From contig NZ_BMWG01000014.1 of the NCBI RefSeq assembly GCF_014651115.1, forward strand, positions 73,926 through 137,925: a stretch of DNA of 64,000 nucleotides, given 5' to 3'. Position 1 is the stretch's first letter, and each line of letters starts with the position of its first letter. The position numbers and the translations under genes are program-made. Source of the DNA: Streptomyces inusitatus. GTDB taxonomy: Bacteria; Actinomycetota; Actinomycetes; Streptomycetales; Streptomycetaceae. This document shows positions 36,066 to 44,356 of the stretch, one piece after another. The notes beneath the pieces were generated by a model. The model was not told where the DNA came from and did not search any database. It saw nothing but the letters and a program-made list of their open reading frames with translations.

Positions 36066-36632
36066 CTACGCGCCTTCCGGTCCCGGACAGTCCGCCGTCT
36101 GCGCGCAGAGATTCGACTCGACCTTCCCGAGCAGCCGGGTCAGCTCCTCGCACTCGCCCGGCTCCAGCCCGGTGAGCGTCTGCACCTCCAGCTGGGACCA
36201 GGCCCGCTCCACCGCCGACCGCAGCGCGCAGCTCTTGTCCGTCGCCTCCACCAGGACCGCGCGCCGGTCGGCGGGGTCGGGGGCGCGGCGGACATGGCCC
36301 GACTGCTCCAGCCGCTGGAGCATCTTGGTCACGGTGGACGGGTCCAGCTCCAGCATCCTGATCAGATCGGACTGACGCACCGGGCCCGCGTCCCACAGAT
36401 GCATCATCAAGAACTCCTGCCCCGGGTAGAGCCCGAGCCCTCTGAGCACCTTGGCGGCTGCCACCCGGTGCAGCCGGGCGACACGGGAGACGGCGTGGCT
36501 CACCGGGCCGCCCAGACAGGACTCCGCCGACGGCGCGCCGGGGCCGGAGGAGGCGGTGCGTATCGGCTCGCCGCAGACGGCGAACGGCGGCGGCTCGCTG
36601 CCCACCGGATCGACCGTGATCTCGGACTTCAT
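36066..36632 (-). CDS. MarR family transcriptional regulator
   Basis: A 188-aa winged-helix protein. A ~55-residue N-terminal extension precedes the MarR core (LGLYPGQEFLMMHLWDAG, QSDLIRMLELDPSTVTKML, wing RAPDPADRRAVLVEAT). Cysteines C20, C39 and two near the C-terminus (LCAQTADC) could make it redox sensitive. It is divergent from the Old Yellow Enzyme gene and probably controls it through the shared region. Confidence 0.9.
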   Translation of the reverse strand: MKSEITVDPVGSEPPPFAVCGEPIRTASSGPGAPSAESCLGGPVSHAVSRVARLHRVAAAKVLRGLGLYPGQEFLMMHLWDAGPVRQSDLIRMLELDPSTVTKMLQRLEQSGHVRRAPDPADRRAVLVEATDKSCALRSAVERAWSQLEVQTLTGLEPGECEELTRLLGKVESNLCAQTADCPGPEGA

Positions 36633-36745
36633 CGGGCCTCCTCGGAAGAGATCGGAAGGGGTCGGAAGGGAACTGTCTGGTGAACAGTCTGGGGGACAGT
36701 CTCGCTCCCGCGTCTCTCCCCGTGACTGGATCTCTCTCCCAAAAT

Positions 36746-36807
36746 TTTACCTTGGCCGACCAAGTAAATGCGTTACAGTGATGTCCCGGCCATTGATTGG
36801 TCGACCA
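36746..36807. promoter_or_regulatory. Two related palindromes in the marR-OYE promoter region
   Basis: TTTACCTTGG-ccga-CCAAGTAAA at 36746-36768 and TGGTCGACCA at 36798-36807 share the core TTGGYCGACCA. The two cores start 45 bp apart. They lie 22-83 bp before the OYE ATG and are the likely MarR binding sites. Confidence 0.55.
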
Positions 36808-36828
36808 CATATATTTCGGGAGTACCGT

Positions 36829-37905
36829 ATGACCACCGTCTTCGACCCCCTTGTGCTCCGAGGCGCACGGCTCTCCAACCGCGTCGCGATGGCTCCGATG
36901 ACCCGCAGCCGCGCCTTCGGTCCGGGGCTGTCCCCCACGGAGTCGACGGTGGAGTACTACGCGCAGCGGGCGGGAGCCGGACTGATCATCACCGAGGGCA
37001 TCCAGCCCTCCGTCACCGGTCAGGGCTACCCCGACACCCCGGGGCTGCACAGCGACGAGCAGGTCGCGGCCTGGCGCGAGGTCACCGACGCGGTGCACGC
37101 CAAGGGCGGCACGATCTTCGCCCAGCTGATGCACTCCGGGCGCATCGGCCATCCGGTGATCTTCCCCGACGGCCGGGCGAGCGTCGCCCCCTCCGCCGTC
37201 ACCCCCGCGGGCCAGCTCTACACCGGCAAGGGAATGCTGGACTTCGTCGAGCCGCGCGCCCTGCCGGCCGAGGAGATCCCCTCCGTCATCGGGGAGTACG
37301 TCCACAGCGCCCGCAACGCCATCGCCGCCGGATTCGACGGTGTGGAGCTGCACGGCGCGAACGGCTATCTCATCCAGCAGTTCCTGTCCACCAACACCAA
37401 CCTCCGCACCGACGAGTGGGGCGGCTCCGTCGAGAACCGCATCCGCTTCGCGGTCGAGACGGTCAAGGCCGTGGCCGAGGCCATCGGCGGCGAGCGCACC
37501 GCCATCAGGATCTCGCCCAACAACACCTACAACGACATCGCCGAGACCGACGCCCACGAGGTCTACCCGGCGCTCGTCCGCGAGCTCCAGCCGCTGGACC
37601 TGGCCTATCTGCACATCACCGAGACCAATGAGACCGCCCGGGAAGTGACCATCGCGGTCCGCGAGCGGTACCGGGGCGTCATCGTGCTCAACCCGGCGAC
37701 CGAGGGCCCCACCGACCACCGGGCGCTGCCCCTCGTCGAGGACGGCATCGCCGACGTACTCGCCTTTGGCGCGCTCTTCCTCGCCAACCCGGACCTCCCG
37801 GAGCGACTGCGCGCCGCCGGCCCGTACAACACCCCCGACCCGGCCTCCTTCTTCGGCGGCGGTGACGAGGGATACCTCGACTACCCCGTACTGAACGAGG
37901 CCTGA
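36829..37905 (+). CDS. Old Yellow Enzyme family alkene reductase (FMN)
   Basis: A 358-aa (beta/alpha)8 flavoprotein of the NemA/OYE type. It reduces activated C=C bonds of enones and quinones, or nitrate esters, with NAD(P)H. Conserved features are VAMAPMTRSRA at the N-terminus, the substrate-binding H-x-x-N in GVELHGANGYLIQQF, and RTDEWGGSVENRIRF. Divergent MarR control suggests induction by electrophiles. The physiological substrate is unknown. Confidence 0.93.
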   Translation: MTTVFDPLVLRGARLSNRVAMAPMTRSRAFGPGLSPTESTVEYYAQRAGAGLIITEGIQPSVTGQGYPDTPGLHSDEQVAAWREVTDAVHAKGGTIFAQLMHSGRIGHPVIFPDGRASVAPSAVTPAGQLYTGKGMLDFVEPRALPAEEIPSVIGEYVHSARNAIAAGFDGVELHGANGYLIQQFLSTNTNLRTDEWGGSVENRIRFAVETVKAVAEAIGGERTAIRISPNNTYNDIAETDAHEVYPALVRELQPLDLAYLHITETNETAREVTIAVRERYRGVIVLNPATEGPTDHRALPLVEDGIADVLAFGALFLANPDLPERLRAAGPYNTPDPASFFGGGDEGYLDYPVLNEA

Positions 37906-37914
37906 GTCCGAGTA

Positions 37915-37967
37915 CGCCGAGGGGCGGGTCCGGTCCGACGGGGGTGGACCGGACCCGCCCCTCGGCG
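37915..37967. terminator. Bidirectional terminator between OYE gene and ectD
   Basis: Perfect 22-bp stem with a 9-nt loop; each arm contains GAGGGGCGGGTCCGGTCC or its complement. It ends 3 bp before the ectD stop codon. Confidence 0.92.
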
Positions 37968-37970
37968 CCT

Positions 37971-38864
37971 TCAGCGTACGGGGGTGAAGTCGCGCGCCCC
38001 GATGAACTCCGGCCGGGGCACCGGTGCGGCGAAGGGCCGTACCGCCGCGTTCTCCACGCTGTTGAAGACGATGAAGACATTGCTGCGGGCGTACGGGGTG
38101 ATGTTGTCCCCCGAGCCGTGCATGCAGTTGCAGTCGAACCAGGTCGCCGAGCCCGCCCGGCCGGTGAAGAGCCGGATGCCGTGCTCGTCGGCGAACCGCG
38201 TCAGCGCCGCGTGCGACGGGGTCCCCGCGTCCTGCATCCGGAGCGACTTCTTGTAGTTGTCCTTCGGCGTCCCGCCCGCGCACCCCAGGAACGTCCGGTG
38301 CGAACCAGGCATGATCATCAGCCCGCCGTTGGTGTCCCGGTTCTCGGTCAGCGCGATGGAGACCGAGACGGTCCGCATGTTCGGCAGCCCGTCCTCGGCG
38401 TGCCAGGTCTCGAAGTCCGAGTGCCAGGAGAAGCCCGAGGCCCCGAAACCCGGCTTCACATTGATGCGGGACTGATGGACGTACACGTCCGAACCGAGGA
38501 TCTGCCGTGCCCGGCCCACCACCCGCTCGTCGCGCACCAGGGCGGCGAAGACCTCGCTCAGCCGGTGCACATCGAAGACCGAGCGCACCTCCTGGGAGGC
38601 GGGCTCCACGATCGCGCGCTCCCCGGCGCGTACGGCGGGGTCGGCGATCAGCCGGTCCATCTCCGCCCGGTAGAGCGCGACCTCCTCGTCGGAGATCAGC
38701 TCCTCGACGGCGAGAAAGCCGTCCCGCTCGTACTCCAGCAGCTCGGACCGGAGGATCGGCCCCGGCGCGCCCGGGGCCGACCAGACGACCGGGTCCAGCC
38801 GGGGGGTCACCGCCTCGCTCGTGCCTCGGGTCGGGTAGAGATCGGTGCGCGCTGCGGTGGTCAT
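37971..38864 (-). CDS. ectD: Ectoine hydroxylase
   Basis: Non-heme Fe(II)/2-oxoglutarate dioxygenase (297 aa) that makes 5-hydroxyectoine from ectoine. Iron ligands lie in FSWHSDFETWHAEDG (H-x-D) and in CMHGSGDNITPYARSN (distal His); the family signature region matches EctD. It is the last gene of ectABCD, 2 bp after ectC. Hydroxyectoine protects against heat and desiccation. Confidence 0.95.
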   Translation of the reverse strand: MTTAARTDLYPTRGTSEAVTPRLDPVVWSAPGAPGPILRSELLEYERDGFLAVEELISDEEVALYRAEMDRLIADPAVRAGERAIVEPASQEVRSVFDVHRLSEVFAALVRDERVVGRARQILGSDVYVHQSRINVKPGFGASGFSWHSDFETWHAEDGLPNMRTVSVSIALTENRDTNGGLMIMPGSHRTFLGCAGGTPKDNYKKSLRMQDAGTPSHAALTRFADEHGIRLFTGRAGSATWFDCNCMHGSGDNITPYARSNVFIVFNSVENAAVRPFAAPVPRPEFIGARDFTPVR

Positions 38865-38866
38865 GC

Positions 38867-39265
38867 TCAGCCCTCCTCGGTGATCAGGGGATATACGCCG
38901 TTCTCGTCATGGTCCTCCCGCCCGGTGACGGGGGGATTGAAGACACAGACACAGCGGAAGTCGGTACGGGGCCGGAGAGTGTGGCGCTCATGGCCGTCCA
39001 GCAGATACATCGTGCCGGGGGAGATCACATGGATCTCGCCGGTCTCGTCGTCGGTGAGTTCGGCCTCGCCCGACACGCAGAGCACCGCCTCGATGTGGTT
39101 GGCGTACCACATCGACGTCTCGGTGCCCGCGTACAGCACGGTCTCGTGGAACGAGAAGCCGACCTTCTCCCGGGCGAGCACCAGACGCTTGCTCTCCCAG
39201 GTGCCGGAGGCGGACCTCACATGGCGTTCGGTGTTCTCGATGTCCCGCAATGAACGGACGATCAC
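38867..39265 (-). CDS. ectC: L-ectoine synthase
   Basis: Cupin enzyme (132 aa) that cyclises N-gamma-acetyl-diaminobutyrate to ectoine. It has the EctC start MIVRSLRDIENTERHV, KVGFSFHETVLYAGTETSMW and the YLLDGHERHTLR strand. The start codon is GTG. It follows ectB after 74 bp that include a TGTC microsatellite. Confidence 0.95.
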   Translation of the reverse strand: MIVRSLRDIENTERHVRSASGTWESKRLVLAREKVGFSFHETVLYAGTETSMWYANHIEAVLCVSGEAELTDDETGEIHVISPGTMYLLDGHERHTLRPRTDFRCVCVFNPPVTGREDHDENGVYPLITEEG

Positions 39266-39295
39266 GGTGCGATGCCGCCTTTCTCCCGTGGGTTT

Positions 39296-39326
39296 CTGTC
39301 TGTCTGTGTCTGTGTGTGTCTGTCTG
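39296..39326. repeat. TGTC/TG microsatellite between ectB and ectC
   Basis: A 31-bp run of TGTC and TG units in the 74-bp ectB-ectC gap. Simple repeats are rare in such GC-rich DNA, and length changes would move the ectC leader. Confidence 0.85.
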
Positions 39327-39339
39327 CCGGTGTGGCCGC

Positions 39340-40608
39340 TCAGGCCGTTTCCCGGACGCAGCGGGCCAGGATCCGCAGCCCCTCGTCCAGCTCCTCGGGC
39401 GAGACGGTGAGCGCCGGGAGCAGCTTCACCACCTGGCTCTCCGGGCCCGAGGTCTCCAGCAGCAGCCCCAGCTCGAAGGCCCGGGCGCAGATCGCCGACG
39501 CCCGCGTCCGGTCGGTGAACTCCAGCCCCCACACCAGGCCCCGGCCCCGGAAGCGCGCGCCGGAACCGGTGTCCTCGGCGACGATCTCCAGCAGCGCCCG
39601 CTCGACCTGCTCGCCCCGGGCGAGGGTCTGCTTCTCCATCTGGCCGTCGGCCCAGTAGGCGTTCAGCGCCGCGGCGGCGGTCACGAAGGCGGGGTTGTTC
39701 CCCCGGAAGGTCCCGTTGTGCTCGCCCGGCTCCCAGATGTCCAGCTCGGGCTTGAAGAGACAGAGCGACATGGGCAGCCCGTAGCCGCTGATCGACTTCG
39801 ACAGGGTGACGATGTCCGGGGTGATCCCGGCCTCCTCGAAGGAGAAGAAGCCGCCGGTGCGACCGCACCCCATCTGGATGTCGTCCACGATCAGCAGCAT
39901 GTCCTGGCGCTCGCACAGCGACTGGAGCGCCCGCAGCCACTCGGCCCTGGCGACATTGATGCCGCCCTCGCCCTGGACGGTCTCCACGATCACGGCGGCC
40001 GGCTTGTTGAGCCCGGAGCCCTGGTCCTCCAGCAGCCGTTCGAACCAGAGGAAGTCCGGCACCCGGCCGTCGAAGTAGTTGTCGAACGGCATCGGGGTGC
40101 CGTGCACCAGCGGGATCCCGGCCCCGGCGCGCTTGAAGGCGTTGCCGGTGACGGCGAGCGAGCCCAGCGACATCCCGTGGAAGGCGTTGGTGAAGGAGAC
40201 CACCGACTCGCGGCCCTTCACCTTGCGGGCCAGTTTGAGCGCGGCCTCGACCGCGTTGGTGCCGGTCGGGCCGGGGAACATGACCTTGTACGGCAGATCG
40301 CGGGGGCGCAGCACGATGTTCTGGAACGCCTCAAGGAAGGCGCGCTTGGCGCTGGTGGCCATGTCCAGGCCGTGGGTGATGCCGTCGCGCTCGATGTAGT
40401 CGATCAGCGCGCGCTTCAGCACCGGGTTGTTGTGGCCGTAGTTGAGCGAACCGGCCCCGGCGAAGAAGTCCAGGTAGCTGTGGCCGTCCTCGTCGTGCAG
40501 ACGGCTGCCCTGCGCGCGGTCGAAGACGGCGGGCCAGCCGCGGCAGTAGCTGCGCACCTCGGACTCCAGGGTCTCGAAGACGCTCAGGGCGGGCGGGGTG
40601 ATGGTCAC
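39340..40608 (-). CDS. ectB: Diaminobutyrate-2-oxoglutarate aminotransferase
   Basis: Class III PLP aminotransferase (422 aa) that converts aspartate semialdehyde to 2,4-diaminobutyrate. It has SLNYGHNNPVLKRAL, VIVDDIQMGCGRTG-type features (LLIVDDIQMGCGRTG), and the PLP lysine in TLSKSISGYGLPMS. It is the second gene of ectABCD. Confidence 0.95.
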   Translation of the reverse strand: MTITPPALSVFETLESEVRSYCRGWPAVFDRAQGSRLHDEDGHSYLDFFAGAGSLNYGHNNPVLKRALIDYIERDGITHGLDMATSAKRAFLEAFQNIVLRPRDLPYKVMFPGPTGTNAVEAALKLARKVKGRESVVSFTNAFHGMSLGSLAVTGNAFKRAGAGIPLVHGTPMPFDNYFDGRVPDFLWFERLLEDQGSGLNKPAAVIVETVQGEGGINVARAEWLRALQSLCERQDMLLIVDDIQMGCGRTGGFFSFEEAGITPDIVTLSKSISGYGLPMSLCLFKPELDIWEPGEHNGTFRGNNPAFVTAAAALNAYWADGQMEKQTLARGEQVERALLEIVAEDTGSGARFRGRGLVWGLEFTDRTRASAICARAFELGLLLETSGPESQVVKLLPALTVSPEELDEGLRILARCVRETA

Positions 40609-40661
40609 TGCGGTCTCCAGATGCGAGTCGGTCGGTGAGACGGATCGGCCGTGCGGATCCG

Positions 40662-41261
40662 TCAGATGGAGAGGGGGCCGATCCGGTACAGGACCTCCGG
40701 CTGGTGCGGCACGGCCGGCGGACCGCCGTCGGCGGAGCCCTCGGAGCCCTCGGAGCCCTCGGAGCCTTCGGATTCCTTCGGGAACAGCGCGCCGTCGAAG
40801 AGGACCTCTCGCTCCAGCGGCAGGCCATGGCGCTCGGCATAGGCGACGAAGAGCCGGTCGGAGGCGGTGTTGTCCGGTGTCACGGTGGTCTCCACCTCCC
40901 GTACGCCGCGCTCGCCGGCGACCCGGGCGGTCAGCGCGTCGAGCAGCGTCCCGGCCAGGCCCCGGCCCCGGTGCGCGCGGTCGACGGCGATCTGCCAGAC
41001 GACGAGGGCCCTCGGGCGGTCGGGCCGGATGTATCCGGTGACGAAGGCGACCGGCTCGCCGTCCGGGTCCCGTGCCACCAGCGAGGTGGCCGCGAAGTCA
41101 CGGCACCACAGCAGATAGCTGTACGAGGAGTTGAGGTCCAGGACCTCGGAGTCGCGGGCTATGCGCCAGATCGCGGCTCCGTCCTCCACTCGTGGCGCTT
41201 CGATGGTCGTGAATTCGCTCGGGCGGTCGGCTCGTACAAGGTCTTCTTGTGCGGCGGTCAT
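40662..41261 (-). CDS. ectA: L-2,4-diaminobutyrate acetyltransferase
   Basis: GNAT acetyltransferase (199 aa) that acetylates the gamma-amino group of diaminobutyrate. Family motifs are LDLNSSYSYLLWCRDFAAT and the acetyl-CoA loop HRGRGLAGTLLDAL. Close to the C-terminus it carries four SEG repeats (KESEGSEGSEGSEGSADGG) from a 9-bp tandem repeat; these lie outside the core fold and make the protein longer than most EctA. It is the first gene of the ectoine operon. Confidence 0.94.
   Translation of the reverse strand: MTAAQEDLVRADRPSEFTTIEAPRVEDGAAIWRIARDSEVLDLNSSYSYLLWCRDFAATSLVARDPDGEPVAFVTGYIRPDRPRALVVWQIAVDRAHRGRGLAGTLLDALTARVAGERGVREVETTVTPDNTASDRLFVAYAERHGLPLEREVLFDGALFPKESEGSEGSEGSEGSADGGPPAVPHQPEVLYRIGPLSI
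40732..40767. repeat. 9-bp tandem repeat inside ectA
   Basis: Four units of TCGGAGCCC (the last one TCGGAGCCT), in frame, encoding Ser-Glu-Gly repeats in a linker near the EctA C-terminus. Confidence 0.9.
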
Positions 41262-41512
41262 GCTTGAGCAATTTACCCAGCAAATTCGGAAAATGCATGG
41301 CCCGGGAGGGTTGGGTGAATCGCCTCCCTGTGTTATCGCGCGGGCAGGAGGGAGCCTTCAAGCGTGCAGCGTTTTAGGGTGCTTTGTGACGCATATAAGC
41401 CACTAAACGGTCACTGTGTGGGGTCGATCACATATGCGTGAAGCGCCTCTTCGCCTTGTTGGGGCTTTAGCGTTTGCGCCCGGAGAACCGGGGCAGACGA
41501 AGGGGTATATGC
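41262..41512. promoter_or_regulatory. Promoter/leader region of the ectABCD operon
   Basis: A non-coding and relatively AT-rich 251 bp. CGCATAT at 41390-41396 and ATATGCG at 41432-41438 form an inverted pair 42 bp apart (four helical turns), flanking TAAGCCACTAAACGG. Osmotic control elements should lie here. No ORF is seen. Confidence 0.5.
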
Positions 41513-41548
41513 ATACGGGAAGCTGCCAGAAAAGACAGCTTCCCGTAT
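41513..41548. terminator. Terminator after minus-strand aminotransferase
   Basis: Perfect 13-bp inverted repeat ATACGGGAAGCTG / CAGCTTCCCGTAT with a 10-nt loop, 42 bp beyond the stop at 41591. Confidence 0.85.
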
Positions 41549-41590
41549 TGATGAATTCAGTGGGCGTCAATTTCCTTCAATGATGCCGGG

Positions 41591-42691
41591 CTACGCCCAG
41601 GCCGCGGAGACCGCGAGCCCGGCCGCCGCCAGATCGACCTTCGCGCCCGTCTCCGCGAGGGCCCCGCCGAGCGCCGACAGCGAGGAGCGCACCGCGCCCC
41701 GGGTCGCGTCCACCCCGTAGTGATTGACCCGGATCATCTCCCCGGACAGCGCCCCGCCGCCCGCGATCAGCGGCAGCGAGGGATCCGCCGCCAGCGCCCG
41801 CGCCACCAGCTCGGAGGCGTCCACCCCGGCGGGCGTGCGCAGCGTCGTCGCCACCGGGGCCGCGTCCCGGGCGTCGCGCACATACGGCTCCAGACCGCCG
41901 CCCAGCGCGGTGACACCCGCCCGGGTCGCGGCCGCCGCCGACGCGTGCCGGGCCAGCGTCGCCGCCAGGCCCTCCGCCTCGATCCGCTCCACGCAGGCCT
42001 GGAGCGCCAGCATCTCCAGCTGCGCGGGCGCGTGCGGCAGCGCCTTGCGGCCGGTGTCGATCCACCGCTCCTTCCAGTCCAGCAGCGAGAGATACGACCG
42101 CCGGGGCGCGGCCGGGTTCGCCGCGAACCGCTCCCAGGCGCGCTCGCTGACCGACACCGCCGACACCCCCGCCGGGCCGCCCATCGCCTTCTGCGCGCCG
42201 ATCACGCACAGATCGACGCCCCACGCGTCCGGCAGCAGCGGCTCGGCGGCCACCGAGGCCACCGCGTCCAGCATGAAGAGCGCGCCGTGCCGCCGCACCA
42301 CCTCGCCGATCTCGGCGACCGGGTTGGTGTTGCCCGTCGCCGCCTCCGCGTGCACCAGCGAGACGAAGTCGATCTCCGGGTGCTCGGCGAGCGCCCGCTC
42401 CACCTGCTCGGCGGTCACCGCGGTGTCGAACGGCACCGCCAGGTCCACCACCCGCGCGCCGCAGTCGCGCAGCCAGTTCCCGAAGGTCTGCCCGTACGGC
42501 CCGGTGACGACGTTCAGCGCGGTCGAACCCGGCCGAGCCCCGGAGCGGATGCAGCCTTCCAGCGGAAGCAGCGCCTCCCCCTGGGTGATCACCACATCCC
42601 GCTCGGTGTCCAGCAGGGCGGCGACCCGCTGTTCGATGCCCGCGAAGTGCGCGGCGGTCAGCGGGGGCAGATCCAGAAGCGGATGAGTCAC
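41591..42691 (-). CDS. Class V aminotransferase (alanine-glyoxylate/serine-pyruvate type)
   Basis: A 366-aa PLP protein with the architecture of the AGT/SPT family: TQGEALLPLEGCIRSG, NVVTGPYGQTFGNWLRDCGARVV, LLMLDAVAS-like FMLDAVASVAAEP and the PLP lysine in CVIGAQKAMGGPAG. The substrate is unknown. The start is GTG 42691. It is divergent from the amidohydrolase and is not part of the ect operon despite its position. Confidence 0.85.
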   Translation of the reverse strand: MTHPLLDLPPLTAAHFAGIEQRVAALLDTERDVVITQGEALLPLEGCIRSGARPGSTALNVVTGPYGQTFGNWLRDCGARVVDLAVPFDTAVTAEQVERALAEHPEIDFVSLVHAEAATGNTNPVAEIGEVVRRHGALFMLDAVASVAAEPLLPDAWGVDLCVIGAQKAMGGPAGVSAVSVSERAWERFAANPAAPRRSYLSLLDWKERWIDTGRKALPHAPAQLEMLALQACVERIEAEGLAATLARHASAAAATRAGVTALGGGLEPYVRDARDAAPVATTLRTPAGVDASELVARALAADPSLPLIAGGGALSGEMIRVNHYGVDATRGAVRSSLSALGGALAETGAKVDLAAAGLAVSAAWA

Positions 42692-42877
42692 GGTGGAGCC
42701 TTCTTCGGAATGGGTGGTCTCGGCCGGGCCTGTCCGGCCTCCGGCGAGCCTACCCACGCCCTCCCTCCCGGCGGGCCCCTGCCCACGACCTCCCTCCCGA
42801 CAGCCCCGGCCCGCACCCGCCGACGGCCCCGGGCCCGCGCCCGCCGTCGCCGCCGGACCCCCTCGTACAGTGCCGGT

Positions 42878-43969
42878 ATGAGCGATCACACGGTGGTGCA
42901 TGTGAAGGGGCGGGTGCTCGCGGGCCCGGCGGACGTACGGGACGAACTGTGGGTCGTCGGCGGGCGGATCACCTACCGCAGGCCGCCCGGGGCCGCCGAC
43001 GGGATCACCGTGCGCGGCTGGGCGCTGCCCGGACTGGTCGACGCCCACTGCCATGTCGGCCTCGACGCGCACGGCGCGGTGGACGACGCCACCAGCGAGC
43101 GGCAGGCGCTCACCGACCGGGACGCGGGCACCCTGCTGATCCGCGACGCGGGATCGGCCGCCGACACCCGCTGGATCGACGACCGCGAGGACCTCCCGAA
43201 GATCATCAGGGCCGGTCGCCACATCGCCCGCACCCGCCGCTACATCCGTGACTACGCCCATGAGATCGAGCCGGACGACCTGGTGGCGTACGTCGCCCGC
43301 GAGGCCCGGCGCGGCGACGGCTGGGTCAAGCTCGTCGGCGACTGGATCGACCGCGAGGCGGGCGATCTGACCGCCTGCTGGCCGCGCGGCGCGGTCGAGG
43401 CGGCGATCGCCGAGGCGCACCGGCTGGGCGCGCGGGTGACCGCGCACTGCTTCGCCGAGGATTCGCTCAGAGATCTGGTGGAGGCGGGCATCGACTGCGT
43501 CGAGCACGCCACCGGACTCACCGACGAGACCATCCCGCTCTTCGCCGAACGCGGGGTCGCCATCGTGCCGACCCTGGTCAACATCGCCACCTTCCCGGCG
43601 CTGGCCGACGGCGGCGAGGCGAAGTTCCCCCGTTGGTCGGCGCATATGCGACGGCTCCACGAGCGCCGCTACGACACCGTCGGCGCGGCCCACGACGCGG
43701 GCATCCCCGTCTTCGTCGGCACGGACGCGGGCGGCTCGCTCGCCCACGGCCTGGTCGCGGCCGAGGTCGCCGAGCTGGTCAAGTCCGGGATCCCGCCCGT
43801 CGAGGCGCTCTCCGCCGCCACCTGGGGAGCCAGGGCCTGGCTGGGCCGCCCCGCGCTGGAGGAGGGCGCGCCGGCGGACCTGGTGGTGTACGACACCGAC
43901 CCCCGGGCCGACGTCCGCGCGCTGGCCGCGCCGCGCCGGATCGTCCTGAACGGGCGGATCGTGGGCTGA
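42878..43969 (+). CDS. Amidohydrolase family protein
   Basis: A 363-aa imidazolonepropionase-like amidohydrolase. Metal-binding residues: LVDAHCHVGL (H-x-H), WVKLVGDW (lysine), VTAHCFAE and VEHATGL histidines, and FVGTDAGGSLAHG (aspartate). It is a cytoplasmic metal-dependent hydrolase, similar to prolidase-like or dipeptidase-like members. The real substrate is unknown. The ATG is 186 bp from the divergent aminotransferase start. Confidence 0.88.
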   Translation: MSDHTVVHVKGRVLAGPADVRDELWVVGGRITYRRPPGAADGITVRGWALPGLVDAHCHVGLDAHGAVDDATSERQALTDRDAGTLLIRDAGSAADTRWIDDREDLPKIIRAGRHIARTRRYIRDYAHEIEPDDLVAYVAREARRGDGWVKLVGDWIDREAGDLTACWPRGAVEAAIAEAHRLGARVTAHCFAEDSLRDLVEAGIDCVEHATGLTDETIPLFAERGVAIVPTLVNIATFPALADGGEAKFPRWSAHMRRLHERRYDTVGAAHDAGIPVFVGTDAGGSLAHGLVAAEVAELVKSGIPPVEALSAATWGARAWLGRPALEEGAPADLVVYDTDPRADVRALAAPRRIVLNGRIVG

Positions 43970-44356
43970 GAGCCGGGCCGACCGGGTCGACCGGGTCGGC
44001 CGGTCGCGCCAGGCCCGGCCGGTCGGCCACCGTTCTGTTGACCGGCCGTGACCTCCGGGTCCGGCCCCTCGTTGAAGCTCTTCCGCGTACGCCCCGCCGC
44101 TCGCCGAAGCTCCCCGCGTACGCCCCCGAAGCGGCCCGGCGCGCCCCCGCCACGCCGCGCCGACGGAGCCGCCGGGGAACACCCGTACCCCAGGAATCGA
44201 ATACAGACCCGGAAACCCCCCTTTGGGGTGAACTAACCCCAGGTATCTGTCAGTTCACTCTCGGTGCGTAAAGATTCCGGTGTCTCAGTCGCCACCGGCC
44301 GCGGTCCCCTGCGGACGGCAGGGCGACGCCATGTCTCCCGTGGGGGTTCCACCACC
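43970..44356. other. Intergenic region with dyads
   Basis: A 387-bp stretch. GGCCGACCGG at 43976-43985 pairs with CCGGTCGGCC at 44019-44028 (probable terminator, with repeated ACCGGGTCG inside). GTGAACT at 44228-44234 pairs with AGTTCAC at 44252-44258, overlapping GGGGT/ACCCC (44225-44240). The second group is probably the promoter/operator of the following surface-protein gene. No coding frame seen. Confidence 0.5.

Noticed and set aside
34036..38283. Long minus-strand frame (~1400 codons) opposite the DsbA-like, aminotransferase and OYE genes
   Set aside because: No recognisable domains and it crosses a promoter region and a strong terminator; shadow frame.
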